Shown here one piece after another: positions 1-9,800 of a stretch of DNA of 64,000 bases. The DNA comes from Longispora sp040681875. Its GTDB lineage: Bacteria; Actinomycetota; Actinomycetes; Mycobacteriales; Micromonosporaceae. Location of the stretch: assembly GCF_040681875.1 (NCBI RefSeq), contig NZ_JBFAZP010000015.1, positions 1 through 64,000 of the forward strand, read 5' to 3'. The notes under the pieces are model-generated. The model made no database searches. It was not told where the DNA came from and was given only the letters and a program-made list of their open reading frames with translations. The translations under genes were made by a program, and so were the position numbers. How positions within the stretch are numbered: the first letter of the stretch is position 1; the number at the start of each line of letters is the position of its first letter.

Positions 1-30
1 CGGCGGCCAGCCTTCGGGGGGGTTTTTTTA
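1..30 (+). terminator. Right half of a terminator from an upstream gene
   Basis: A C/G arm ending in seven T residues (positions 23-29) opens the window. This is the usual right half of a factor-independent terminator; the left half lies outside the window. Confidence 0.35.
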
Positions 31-49
31 TACCCTTTTTTGGGGCGGG

Positions 50-200
50 GTTGGGTTTGGTTTCGTCAGGGAGAAGAGCCTTTGACTCCCTTCGTACCCA
101 AACCCAACGGCCTTCTCGCGTGCTGCTGGAAACAGTCCGTGGCGGGTTCGGTGGGAGAGAGTCAAAGGCTCTTCTCTCTCCCGCCGAACCCGCCACGGAC
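50..200. repeat. Two tandem hairpins with mutually complementary loops
   Basis: Hairpin 1 pairs 50-60 with 98-108, plus an inner stem 69-73/86-90. Hairpin 2 pairs 135-160 with 175-200, a 26-pair stem with one G-U pair at 152/183. The loop of hairpin 1 (74-86) is the exact reverse complement of the loop of hairpin 2 (161-173), and the matching words extend to 18 bases (71-88 and 159-176). The two hairpins could therefore kiss, or refold into one long stem. No gene covers the segment. It could be a mobile palindromic repeat or an RNA switch; sequence alone does not decide. Confidence 0.6.
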
Positions 201-460
201 TACCCCGTGTCATGAACCGGGGTTCTGGCGGGGCGAAAGTCGGTGGGGAGGGGAGTCGGATCCGGTCAGCCGGCGGTGCGGCAATCCGATGGGCCGGCTG
301 CTGGTTCGTGGTGCGCCGGAGCCCGGGTCGATCGGGTTCCGGGCGCGTCGGGTGACCCCGGGCCGTGATCGGGCGTCCGGACCGGGCATGCTGTTCGGCG
401 GGGCTCCGTAGCACCCCGGGCCGTCCATGGTCCCCATCGAACACGGAGGAGAAGTCCGTC

Positions 461-1504
461 GTGAAGATCGCGCTCGTGCTCGCGACCAGTACCGGCGGGG
501 TGGGCAAGCATGTCGCCTCCCTCGTCGAAGGCCTCACCGCAGCCGGCCACCGGGTGGTCGTGTTCGGCCCGCGCGCCGTGGGGGAGCGGTTCGGGTTCCC
601 GCTGTTCCGGCCGGTGGAGATCTCGGCCGGCCCGCACCCGAAGGACGCGGTCGCGGTGTGGAACCTGCGCGCGGAGCTGCGGGCGATGCGGCCGGACGTG
701 GTGCACGCGCACGGGCTGCGGGCCGGGCTGGTCGCGGCGTTGGCGGGGGCGAGGCCGCTGGTGGTGTCGTGGCACAACCAGGTGCTGGACAAGACCGGTC
801 CGAAGGCGAAGGTTCTCGCGGCCCTGGAGCGGGTGGTGGCCCGGCGGGCGACCATGACCCTCGGGGTGTCTGACGACCTGGTGGCCCGGGTGCTGGAGCT
901 GGGCGGCCGCGATGTGCGGCTCGCGCCGGTGGGGGCGCCGCCGCTGCCGGTGGGGGAGGGTACCGCTCTGCGGAAGGAGTACCCGGAAAAGAATGTGATC
1001 TTGTCTGTGGGGCGGCTGCACCCGCAGAAGAACTACCCGACGCTGATCGAGGCGGCCCGGCGCTGGCCCGACACCCGGGTGCTGATCGCGGGCTCCGGCC
1101 CGGCGGAGGCGGAACTGCGCGCGGCCATCGCGGAGGCGGGTGCGCCGGTGACGCTGCTCGGGCACCGTGGCGATGTGGCCGACCTGCTCGCGGCGGCCGA
1201 CCTGGCCGTCGTGACGAGCGTGTGGGAGGCGCGGCAGCTGTTCGCCCAGGAGGCGTTGCGGGCCGGGGTGCCGCTGGTGGCGACCAATGTCGGCGGGCTG
1301 CCAGGGCTGCTCGGTGACGGGGCGACCCTGATCCCGCCGGGCGACGTCGACGCGCTCGACCGGGCCGTGACCGGGCTGCTGGGGGACGCGGACAAAGCTG
1401 GGCGGCAGGTGGAACGCGGCAGGGTCCGGGCGGCGACCTGGCCGTCGGAGGCCGACACCGTCGCGCAGGCCGAGGCCTGCTACCGGGAGCTGACCGGCTC
1501 CTGA
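461..1504 (+). CDS. Glycosyltransferase family 4 (GT-B fold)
   Basis: Predicted cytoplasmic glycosyltransferase of 347 residues moving a sugar from a nucleotide donor to an unidentified acceptor. The N-terminal Rossmann half starts VKIALVLATSTGGVGKHV, with the glycine loop typical of family 4 enzymes. The C-terminal donor half carries the SVGRLHPQKNY segment and an E-A-x-R-x-G-V-P-L region that usually contacts the donor. I chose the GTG at 461 because GGAGGA at 445-450 sits ten bases upstream; the frame is open further left but without a good ribosome site. The stop overlaps the next gene's ATG (ATGA at 1501-1504 region), so the two are translationally coupled. Lipid- or cell-wall-linked glycan synthesis is an inference from the membrane partner. 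Confidence 0.85.
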   Translation: MKIALVLATSTGGVGKHVASLVEGLTAAGHRVVVFGPRAVGERFGFPLFRPVEISAGPHPKDAVAVWNLRAELRAMRPDVVHAHGLRAGLVAALAGARPLVVSWHNQVLDKTGPKAKVLAALERVVARRATMTLGVSDDLVARVLELGGRDVRLAPVGAPPLPVGEGTALRKEYPEKNVILSVGRLHPQKNYPTLIEAARRWPDTRVLIAGSGPAEAELRAAIAEAGAPVTLLGHRGDVADLLAAADLAVVTSVWEARQLFAQEALRAGVPLVATNVGGLPGLLGDGATLIPPGDVDALDRAVTGLLGDADKAGRQVERGRVRAATWPSEADTVAQAEACYRELTGS

Positions 1505-3669
1505 TGACGCTGCCACGACCCTCCGGCCCGTTGCGCCGGCTCGCGCTGACCGTGCTCGCCGCCGTGGCCGTGCTGGTCGGTGTGCCGTCGCCGGCCGCCG
1601 CCGAACCCGCCGAGGTCGAGTACGCCGTCGTGATCGGCGCCGCCGGCCTGCGCTGGGACGACCTGAACCCGACCGACACCCCCACCCTGTGGAAACTCGC
1701 GGAGGGCGGTTCCATCGGGGCGCTGTCGGCGCGTTCGGCCCGGTCGCTGACCTGTCCGCTGGACGGCTGGCTGACCCTGGGGGCGGGCAACTTCGCCGAA
1801 CGGCCGCCGCTGTCGCCGGACAAGGCGGCCTGCCCGGCGTGGTCGGTGCCGCTGGAGGTGCAGGGCGAGGGCGCGTTCGTGGCCGACCAGATCGCGGTCG
1901 ACGAGCACAACACGGGACGGCCGTGGGGCGCGCGGCCGGGGGCGTTGGCGGAGTCGGTGCGGTGCAGTACGGCGATCGGGCCGGGGGCCGCCGTGGCGAT
2001 GGCGCGGTCGGCGGGCCGGGTGGACCGGTACGCGGCGGAGCCGCCCGCCGACCTGAAGCGTGCCCTGGCGCAGTGCGTGCTGTCGGTGGTGGACGCGGGC
2101 ACGGTGGCCGGTGAGGGTCCTGAACGGCAGGCCGCGGCGCGCAAGGTGGACGCGACGGCGGCGAAGGTACTGGCGGCCCGGCCGGCGAAGGCCCTGGTGA
2201 CGGTGGTGGGCGTGGCCGACACCCAGGCGCCGTCCCGGCTGCACGTGGCGATCGTGGACGGCCCGGGCTTCGGCGGCGGCTGGCTGGTGTCGCCGAGCAC
2301 GAACCGGCCCGGTTACCTGCAGTTGGTGGACGTGGCGCCGACGGTGCTGCGGATGTTGGGCCGGGCGCGGCCGGCGACGTTGTTCATCGGGCAGCCGGTG
2401 GCCCGCGCGGGCGACGACCGGCCGGCGGCGTTGGCCGACGCGGTGCGCGACCTCGACGACGCGGACCGGGAGGCGGGGGCCCAGCGCAGGGTCGCCGACC
2501 GGTTCTTCCTGACGCTGGTGGGCGTGCAGCTGCTGCTCATGGTCGTGATGGTGCCGATCCTGCGGTGGTTGCGGCGGACCCGGCGCCGGCATCCGTCGCC
2601 GCCCCCGCCCGCCGGGCTGCTGCGGGTGCTGGAGGTGGCGCTGCTGGCTTCGGCGTTGGCGATCCCGGCGGCGCTGGTCGCGGACCTGGTGCCGTGGTGG
2701 CGGACGGCGAACCCGGACCGGTGGTTCGCCCTGATCGGCCTGGTGGTGCTGGCCGGGCTGACGGCGGCGGTGTGGTTCTCGAAGTGGGGCCGGCGGCCGT
2801 TGGGGCCGTTGGCGCTGGTCGCGGCGATCGCGGCGACGGTGGTCGGGGTGGACGTGCTGACCGGTTCGCGGTTGCAGCTCAACGGGGTGGCGGGTTATTC
2901 GACGCTGGCCGGGGTGCGCTACGCGGGGATCGGCACGATCGGCCTGGGCGTGTTCGCGGCCGGGCTGCTGCTGGGGGCGGCGTGTCTGGCGCAGCGCCTG
3001 GTGCCCCGCCGGCGGCGGGCGTGGGTGGTGCTGGGCGTGGGGCTGGCGGGGGTACTGCTGGTCGGCGCGCCCCCGCTGGGCTCGGACCCCGGCGGCGCGG
3101 TGGCCCTGATGGTCGGCGTGTGCGTGGCGGCGACCCTGGCCCGGGGCGGCTGGTTGACGTTCTCCCGGCTGGCCGGGGCGGTGCTGGCCGGCTCGGTGGT
3201 GACGGTGCTGTTCGTGGCGGTGGACCTGTCGCGGCCGGCGGAGCAGCGCGGGAACGTGGGCCGGCTGCTCGCGGAGGCCGGCCAGGGCCAGGTGATCTTC
3301 CAGCGGCTCGGGAGCGCGAACGTGGTGGCGTTCGTCACCAGTCCGCTGACGGTGCTGGCGTTGGCGGCCGGGCTGTACGGCTACTTCGTCCTGCTGCGCC
3401 CGTGGGGCGGCCTCAGGCGCGTGTACGGGCTCCATCCGGCCGTCCGGGGCGGCGTGTACGGGGCGATGACCGCCGCGCTCCTGGGCAGCCTCCTGGACGG
3501 CGGGGGCGTGATGGCGGCCGGCGCGGCGGCGGCGACGGTCGTGCCGGTGCTCCTGTTGGCCGGGTTGCGCGTCGTTCGTCACGTCGAGGAGCCGCATACC
3601 GGCGAGCAACCTGCCGTTAAACCGGTGGAAATACCCCATCCGGCCGAGCGTCGACCACTCAGCCCCTGA
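1504..3669 (+). CDS. Large multi-pass membrane protein with an exported phosphatase-like head
   Basis: 721 residues. An N-terminal signal/anchor segment (about residues 8-32) is followed by an extracytoplasmic domain to about residue 310 that begins EYAVVIGAAGLRWDDL and contains TPTLWKLAEGGSIGAL. These segments resemble the alkaline-phosphatase/phosphoglyceromutase superfamily, although I cannot trace a complete metal site. About ten hydrophobic segments follow between residues 340 and 680, separated by short Arg-rich loops. It is coupled to the upstream glycosyltransferase, so a joint role in envelope glycan or lipid assembly is likely but unproven. The exact function is not recognised. Confidence 0.8.
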   Translation: MTLPRPSGPLRRLALTVLAAVAVLVGVPSPAAAEPAEVEYAVVIGAAGLRWDDLNPTDTPTLWKLAEGGSIGALSARSARSLTCPLDGWLTLGAGNFAERPPLSPDKAACPAWSVPLEVQGEGAFVADQIAVDEHNTGRPWGARPGALAESVRCSTAIGPGAAVAMARSAGRVDRYAAEPPADLKRALAQCVLSVVDAGTVAGEGPERQAAARKVDATAAKVLAARPAKALVTVVGVADTQAPSRLHVAIVDGPGFGGGWLVSPSTNRPGYLQLVDVAPTVLRMLGRARPATLFIGQPVARAGDDRPAALADAVRDLDDADREAGAQRRVADRFFLTLVGVQLLLMVVMVPILRWLRRTRRRHPSPPPPAGLLRVLEVALLASALAIPAALVADLVPWWRTANPDRWFALIGLVVLAGLTAAVWFSKWGRRPLGPLALVAAIAATVVGVDVLTGSRLQLNGVAGYSTLAGVRYAGIGTIGLGVFAAGLLLGAACLAQRLVPRRRRAWVVLGVGLAGVLLVGAPPLGSDPGGAVALMVGVCVAATLARGGWLTFSRLAGAVLAGSVVTVLFVAVDLSRPAEQRGNVGRLLAEAGQGQVIFQRLGSANVVAFVTSPLTVLALAAGLYGYFVLLRPWGGLRRVYGLHPAVRGGVYGAMTAALLGSLLDGGGVMAAGAAAATVVPVLLLAGLRVVRHVEEPHTGEQPAVKPVEIPHPAERRPLSP

Positions 3670-3684
3670 TCAGCGAGGTACTGC

Positions 3685-3690
3685 TAGGCT
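3685..3690 (+). promoter_or_regulatory. Candidate -10 box for pyrG
   Basis: TAGGCT fits the actinobacterial TANNNT pattern and lies about 60 bases before the chosen pyrG start. No clear -35 is visible. Confidence 0.35.
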
Positions 3691-3748
3691 GAAACCCCGT
3701 GGGATGCGCGGATCCGAACCGCGCCCGATACGACCACGGGAGCAGGTC

Positions 3749-5460
<1,712 letters not shown>

Positions 5461-5464
<4 letters not shown>

Positions 5465-6036
5465 CCGATTTCGAGGTACTGGGTCAGGTCGAGCACTTCA
5501 AGGGCCGGATGTTCGACGTCGTCACCGACGAGGTCCGGATGCCCGGCGGCGGGGTCGCCAAGCGGGACTACATGCGCCACGTCGGCGCGGTCGGGGTCGT
5601 CGCCGTGGACGAGGAGGGCCGGGTCCTCCTGGTCCGCCAGTACCGGCACCCGGTCGCGAAGGTCCTCTGGGAGTTGCCGGCCGGGCTGATCGACGTGCCC
5701 GGCGAGCCCCTGGTCGACGCGGCGGCCCGCGAACTCGCGGAGGAGGCCGACCTGGTCGCGGCGAACTACGCGCTGCTGGTCGACCTGAACCCGTCCCCGG
5801 GCTGCTCGGACGAGCGGATCCGGCTGTTCCTGGCCCGGGGCCTGTCGGCCGTGCCCGAGTCCGAGCGGCACGTCCGCACGGACGAGGAGGCCGGCATGAC
5901 CACGCACTGGATCGACCTGGACGAGGCGTGCGCGATGGCCCTGTCCGGCGAGATCACCAACGGCGCGTGCCTGGCCGGGGTGCTGGCCGCCGCCCGCGCC
6001 CGGGACCTGGACTGGAAGCCGCTGCGCGCGGTCTGA
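5461..6036 (+). CDS. Nudix hydrolase, ADP-ribose pyrophosphatase type
   Basis: 191 residues. Likely splits ADP-ribose or related nucleotide sugars into AMP and a sugar phosphate. The Nudix box is readable as GLIDVPGEPLVDAAARELAEEADL, with the R-E-L-x-E-E core binding the metal. The preceding VRQYRHPV segment and the PAGLIDVPGE lead-in are typical of the ADPRase branch. The ATG overlaps the pyrG stop, so it is made from the pyrG transcript, as in many actinobacteria. A strong hairpin follows at 6041-6076. Confidence 0.9.
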
Positions 6037-6040
6037 CGCC

Positions 6041-6076
6041 GTGGGGAAGGGCCCGGACGGCCGGGCCCTTCCCCAC
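6041..6076. terminator. Bidirectional hairpin between convergent genes
   Basis: A perfect 16-pair stem (6041-6056 with 6061-6076) closes on the tetraloop ACGG. It sits between the convergent Nudix gene and the minus-strand gene ending at 6088. There is no long T run, as is common in high-GC genomes. Confidence 0.8.
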
Positions 6077-6087
6077 GTTCACGTTCT

Positions 6088-7119
6088 CTACTGCAGGTTG
6101 AGCACGAGTGGCGTGTCCGGGCACGTCAGGCACGCGAACAGCCGCAGTGACCCCCAGCGGCCGACCTGTACCCCGGTGGGTTCCTGCAGGGTGAGCCGGT
6201 CGGGGTGGGCCCAGTCGATGTGCCGCTCCTCGACGGGTCGCCAGCGGTCCCGGGTGCCGCCGTCGTACTCCGCCGACGCGATGACCAGCAGCAGGCCGGT
6301 CGGCCCGGAGCAGCGCGGACACGGTGTCGGCACCGGGTCGGTGGTCGTCCAGGCGGCGTGCCCGCCGACCTTCCAGCCGGGCGCCAGCAGGGCGGTGCCG
6401 TAGTCCTCCGGCCACGACGCCACCTCGGCGCGGAGGTCGGGCGGCAGGTGGCTCGGATCCGGGTACTCGACGACCTGTTCCGGGTGGAGCCGGCACGCCC
6501 GGGGCAGGTACTCCTCCTCGCCGGACGCGCCGACCGGCGGCTCGGCCGGTTCCCCCCGCACGTCGGCCTCGCGGCGCCAGCGCAGCCGCAGCGTCGGCCC
6601 CACGATCCCGTCGTGCGGGTGGTCGAACGGGCACCACAGCACCTGGAGCAGGTCGGCGCCACCCGGTCGGGGCAGGTCCGGGATGTCGGCGGCCCGCAAC
6701 TGGGCCACCGCGACCAGCGGATTCGGCGGGACGTGCGCCCGCGACGCGTACCGGTGGCCGACCGCCGGACCGTCGCCCCCGGTGCCCCAACCGATGTACC
6801 CGGGGCCGACCAGCCGCGCGAGTTCGTCGAGCAACGCGGACTCGCCGTCGGCGAGCACGTGGCGCTGGGTGCGGCGCGCCTCGGCCGCCGCGAGCCGTTC
6901 CAGGAGTTCGGCCGGCAGCGGAACGTCCTCCAGCTCCTGGTGCGGGATGTCGCAGACCGGCCAGGGTTCGTCGGAGGGCCAGAGCAGCGGCCCGCCGACG
7001 TGGCTGTCGGCGGCGGTGACCGGGCCGGGCCGGGGGTGCAGCCGGGTCGTCGTGCGCCCGAACGCCTCCAGACCGGCCAGCCGGGCCTGGAACTCCGGCG
7101 GCAGGGGTGCTGTGTCCAC
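6088..7119 (-). CDS. DUF1963-like (YwqG-type) protein
   Basis: 343 residues from a GTG at 7119. The HVGGPLLWPSDEPWPVC segment, the VAVAQLRAADIPDLPRPGG segment and a Cys pair in TPCPRCSGPTGLLL resemble DUF1963/YwqG proteins, whose biochemical role is unknown. A second Cys pair (ACLTCPD) near the C-terminus suggests a possible zinc site. No signal peptide is visible, so it is probably cytoplasmic. The start is supported by a TACCCT -10 box six bases upstream on the minus strand, which would make a leaderless mRNA. Stands alone, convergent with the pyrG operon. Confidence 0.75.
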   Translation of the reverse strand: MDTAPLPPEFQARLAGLEAFGRTTTRLHPRPGPVTAADSHVGGPLLWPSDEPWPVCDIPHQELEDVPLPAELLERLAAAEARRTQRHVLADGESALLDELARLVGPGYIGWGTGGDGPAVGHRYASRAHVPPNPLVAVAQLRAADIPDLPRPGGADLLQVLWCPFDHPHDGIVGPTLRLRWRREADVRGEPAEPPVGASGEEEYLPRACRLHPEQVVEYPDPSHLPPDLRAEVASWPEDYGTALLAPGWKVGGHAAWTTTDPVPTPCPRCSGPTGLLLVIASAEYDGGTRDRWRPVEERHIDWAHPDRLTLQEPTGVQVGRWGSLRLFACLTCPDTPLVLNLQ

Positions 7120-7125
7120 GCGTCG

Positions 7126-7131
7126 AGGGTA
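7126..7131 (-). promoter_or_regulatory. Leaderless -10 box of the DUF1963-like gene
   Basis: On the minus strand TACCCT is followed by exactly six bases and then the GTG start, the standard layout of leaderless actinobacterial promoters. Confidence 0.55.
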
Positions 7132-7255
7132 GTGGGGCGGTCGGCGGGAAATCCGACGCCAGGAGGCCACAGGTCGACCATCGCGGGCGCAACCCGCCGA
7201 TGATGGCGGCCCCGGCATCCGCCGCGTGATCTGGCCCTCCCTTTTCTTCCCGAGT

Positions 7256-7276
7256 TCCCTACTTCTTCGGTAGGGA
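7256..7276. promoter_or_regulatory. Inverted repeat upstream of the cysteine dioxygenase gene
   Basis: TCCCTAC (7256-7262) and GTAGGGA (7270-7276) form a perfect 7-base palindrome with a 7-base spacer. A second repeat (CTTTCCGC 7289-7296 with GCGGAAAG 7311-7318) lies closer to the start. Either could be an operator or a leader hairpin; the binding protein is unknown. Confidence 0.4.
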
Positions 7277-7328
7277 TTATGGGTTACTCTTTCCGCTACG
7301 GAGATCGTTGGCGGAAAGGGGCAGGTGG

Positions 7329-7814
7329 ATGAGCACATCGGTACTCGACCTCGCGGAGCTCGCCCGCGCCTGTGCGGCTGACCCCGCCACCTGGCCGGTG
7401 ACACCCCGCGTCGACCCCGACCAGCGCTGGTACTCCCGGATCGCCGCCGACGAGCACCACGAGGTGTGGCTGATCACCTGGGGCCCCGGGCAGGGCACGG
7501 ACCTGCACGACCACGGCGGCGCGGCCGGCGCGTTCACCGTCGTCGCGGGCACCCTGACCGAGGAACTGCCGGCCGAGGCCGGGCCGCGACCCGGGGCCGG
7601 ACCGAACGGCGGTCTGTTCACCGTCGAGGCGCACAGCCGGGGCGCCACGGTCGACTTCGGCCCCCACCACGTGCACCGCCTCACCAACCGCGGCACCGAG
7701 CCGGCCCTGTCCGTGCACGTCTACGCCCCGCGCCTGACCACCATGACCCGCTACGAACTCGACGCCGACGGCCTGCGGGTACTCGGCGTCGACCGCGAGG
7801 GGGAGGCGTGGTGA
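7329..7814 (+). CDS. Cysteine dioxygenase type I (cupin)
   Basis: 161 residues. Predicted to oxidise L-cysteine to cysteine sulfinate using iron and O2. The cupin motif LHDHGGAAGAFTVVAGTL gives the two His of motif 1, and HHVHRLTNRG gives the third His of motif 2, together the 3-His iron site. The ATG at 7329 is preferred to a TTG at 7308 in the same frame; GAAAGGGG ends seven bases before it. The stop overlaps the GTG of a rhodanese gene, so cysteine breakdown and sulfane-sulfur handling are coupled. Confidence 0.85.
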   Translation: MSTSVLDLAELARACAADPATWPVTPRVDPDQRWYSRIAADEHHEVWLITWGPGQGTDLHDHGGAAGAFTVVAGTLTEELPAEAGPRPGAGPNGGLFTVEAHSRGATVDFGPHHVHRLTNRGTEPALSVHVYAPRLTTMTRYELDADGLRVLGVDREGEAW

Positions 7815-8218
7815 GCATCGACGAGCTGCTGGCGGCCGCGCGTACCGACCTGCGCCGCCTGGACTCCGCCGCGACCGCCGACGCCGTGGAACGCGGGGCG
7901 CTGCTGGTGGACATCCGCCCGGTGGCCCAGCGCGCCGCCGAGGGGCACATCCCCGGTGCGCTGATCATCGAACGCAACGTCCTGGAGTGGCGCCTCGACC
8001 CCCGCAGTGACGCCCGGCTGCCGGAGGCCTCCTACGAGCGCCCGGTGATCGTGTTCTGCTCCGGCGGGTATGCGTCCTCCCTGGCGGCGGCGAGCCTGCG
8101 CGCCCTGGGGCTCGACGCGACCGACCTGATCGGCGGTTTCCAGGACTGGGCGGCCCTCGGGTACCCCACGCGCGGTGGCCGCGGGGCTAGCCTGGTCGGA
8201 TGCGTGGATCTGAGCTGA
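7811..8218 (+). CDS. Single-domain rhodanese
   Basis: 135 residues. Probable sulfurtransferase that takes sulfane sulfur as a persulfide on the Cys of the VFCSGGYASS loop. The LLVDIRPVAQRAAEGHIPGAL segment and IGGFQDWAALGYP near the C-terminus are standard rhodanese landmarks. GTG at 7811 overlaps the stop of the cysteine dioxygenase. The last 19 bases overlap the following acetyltransferase gene, which nevertheless has its own promoter-like box. Confidence 0.85.
   Translation: MSIDELLAAARTDLRRLDSAATADAVERGALLVDIRPVAQRAAEGHIPGALIIERNVLEWRLDPRSDARLPEASYERPVIVFCSGGYASSLAAASLRALGLDATDLIGGFQDWAALGYPTRGGRGASLVGCVDLS
8188..8193 (+). promoter_or_regulatory. Leaderless -10 box of the GNAT gene
   Basis: TAGCCT, six bases, then ATG at 8200. 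The box lies inside the rhodanese gene. Confidence 0.5.
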
Positions 8219-8763
8219 CGACCGAACGGCTGCTGCTCCGGCGGTGGCGGGATGACGACCGGGAGCCGTTCGCGGCGCTCAACGCCGACCCGGAGGTGAT
8301 GGAACACTTCGCGTCCGTGCAGGACCGGGCCACCAGCGACGCCATGGTGGACCGGATCGAGGGCGGCTTCGACGCGAACGGCTACGGGCTGTGGGCCGTG
8401 CAGCTGCGGGGGTCGGGGGAGTTCCTCGGTTTCACCGGCCTGCAACCGGCGACGTTCGCCGCCCCGTTCACCCCGGCGGTGGAGGTCGGTTGGCGGTTCG
8501 CCCGGCACGGCTGGGGCTTCGGGTACGCGACCGAGGCGGCCCGGGCGGCGCTGGAGTTCGGGTTCACCGAGGGCGGGCTGGCCGAGATCGTGTCCGTGAC
8601 CGCCTGGTCGAACGAGCGCTCGATGGCCGTGATGCGCCGGCTCGGGATGCACCGCGACCCGGCGGAGGACTTCGAGCACCCGATGGTGCCGGAGGGCAGC
8701 CGGGTACGCCCGCACGTGCTGTACCGGCTGGGCGTCGGGGAGTGGCGCGCCGGGGCCGCGTGA
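8200..8763 (+). CDS. GNAT acetyltransferase, RimJ/RimL type
   Basis: 187 residues. Transfers an acetyl group from acetyl-CoA to an unknown amine, possibly a protein N-terminus. The RGSELTTERLLLRRWRDDD start is typical of the RimJ/RimL group. The acetyl-CoA loop is seen around RFARHGWGFGYATEAARAAL, followed by NERSMAVMRRLGM. The end EWRAGAA is followed directly by a convergent small gene. Confidence 0.85.
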   Translation: MRGSELTTERLLLRRWRDDDREPFAALNADPEVMEHFASVQDRATSDAMVDRIEGGFDANGYGLWAVQLRGSGEFLGFTGLQPATFAAPFTPAVEVGWRFARHGWGFGYATEAARAALEFGFTEGGLAEIVSVTAWSNERSMAVMRRLGMHRDPAEDFEHPMVPEGSRVRPHVLYRLGVGEWRAGAA

Positions 8764-8772
8764 CAACCCCGC

Positions 8773-9075
8773 TCAGTGGCGCCCCCGGGCCCGGCCCGGC
8801 AGCTCGATCGAGCGGACCAGCACCGGTTCGGTGTCCGGCCCGGGTGTGGCCTCGGTGTAGACGAGGATCCGTAGCTCGCCGCGCAGGTCGTCCAGCTCGT
8901 CCACGGCGTCGGTGAGAACCCGGGTGGCGAATTCGTGCACCGAGCGGGTCGCCAGCCACGTGTTCGGGATCCGCTGCGGCCAGCCGGGCCCCAGCGGGTC
9001 GAACGACGCGGCGCCCTCGTCGCGCAGGCGCAGGTCGTACCAGTAGCTCTGCCAGTAGGGCTGCCTCGTGCGCAC
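8773..9075 (-). CDS. Small hypothetical protein
   Basis: 100 residues from a GTG at 9075, with no membrane segment and no family I recognise. It starts with an aromatic stretch (QPYWQSYWYDL) and has an acidic helix near VDELDDLRGELRILVY. Convergent with the GNAT gene and ends ten bases after it. The third codon positions are G/C-rich throughout, which supports coding. Confidence 0.55.
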   Translation of the reverse strand: MRTRQPYWQSYWYDLRLRDEGAASFDPLGPGWPQRIPNTWLATRSVHEFATRVLTDAVDELDDLRGELRILVYTEATPGPDTEPVLVRSIELPGRARGRH

Positions 9076-9168
9076 AGGACTGTTGTACCAGCGGGAGCGG
9101 GTGGAGCGCGGGCGCGGCCCCGGGGTTCCCGACGGGCGCCCCGCTCGGGAACGCGTCCCGGGAGGCGA

Positions 9169-9214
9169 AAACGCCGGTGCCGGCGACCCGGAGGGGTCGC
9201 CGGCACCGGCGTTT
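9169..9214. terminator. Strong hairpin terminator
   Basis: A perfect 21-pair stem (9169-9189 with 9194-9214) closes on GGAG. It is flanked by A residues on the left and T residues on the right, so it can work for the minus-strand gene ending at 9228. Confidence 0.8.
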
Positions 9215-9227
9215 CGTGTGCCGCGGG

Positions 9228-9443
9228 TTAGCGGATGACGAAGTTGTAGACCAGGCTCAGGACGAAGAGCACGGCCGAGAGGCCGATGGCCACCTGGCCC
9301 AGGGTCTGCGAGCCGCCGGTCTTCTTGGCCTGGTTGATCGACAGGAAACCGAAGATCACGCCGACGGGCGAGCAGCAGAAGGCGAACACGATGCCGAGGA
9401 TGCCGAAGAGCTGGGTGTTGTCCTTGCCAGCGGGCTGAGTCAC
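9228..9443 (-). CDS. DUF4190-type small membrane protein
   Basis: 71 residues from a GTG at 9443. Two membrane segments (about residues 12-34 and 47-69) flank a loop INQAKKTGGSQ, the usual layout of DUF4190 proteins. AAGGAT lies just upstream on the minus strand. Function unknown; probably a monocistronic membrane protein ended by the hairpin at 9169-9214. Confidence 0.8.
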   Translation of the reverse strand: MTQPAGKDNTQLFGILGIVFAFCCSPVGVIFGFLSINQAKKTGGSQTLGQVAIGLSAVLFVLSLVYNFVIR

Positions 9444-9800
9444 AGTGAATCCTTGAGGTCAGGTGTCGTCACTGAGTGTGACCTCGTGACGACCGAAGTG
9501 TGTGGTGATGTGTCCTCGTCCCCGAACGGAGGAACGGTCACGGGGGATGACCTTAGGGGATTTCTCCGGTCGGCGCTTCCACCGTACGTGTGATATCAGG
9601 GTGCACGGGCTCACCTAATATCCGACAATCTTGGGCAAGATATGCTGGAACTGCGAAGTTGATCTGGACGAGGGCTACACATCGACAAGCTCAACCCCAA
9701 GAAGGTTACGGTCTGTCACGGGTTGCCGGGCCGCCTGAGTCCTAGACTCCGCAGTTACAGGCGGCAATGACGCCGTGTCCAAGATCGAAGGGGCTGTCAG
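9444..9800. other. Divergent intergenic region before ald
   Basis: 357 bases with no credible gene. It must hold the promoters of the minus-strand membrane protein and of ald. TAGACT at 9743-9748 is a plausible ald -10 box. The middle is more A/T-rich than the surroundings. Confidence 0.5.

Noticed and set aside
266..1516. Long minus-strand frame opposite the glycosyltransferase
   Set aside because: It mirrors the codon pattern of the plus-strand gene, is Arg/His/Pro/Gln-rich and has no family features. Such shadows are normal at this GC content.
1480..3639. 719-codon minus-strand frame opposite the membrane protein
   Set aside because: Extreme His/Arg/Gln/Pro content and no ribosome site. 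The plus-strand frame has membrane helices and couples to its neighbour.
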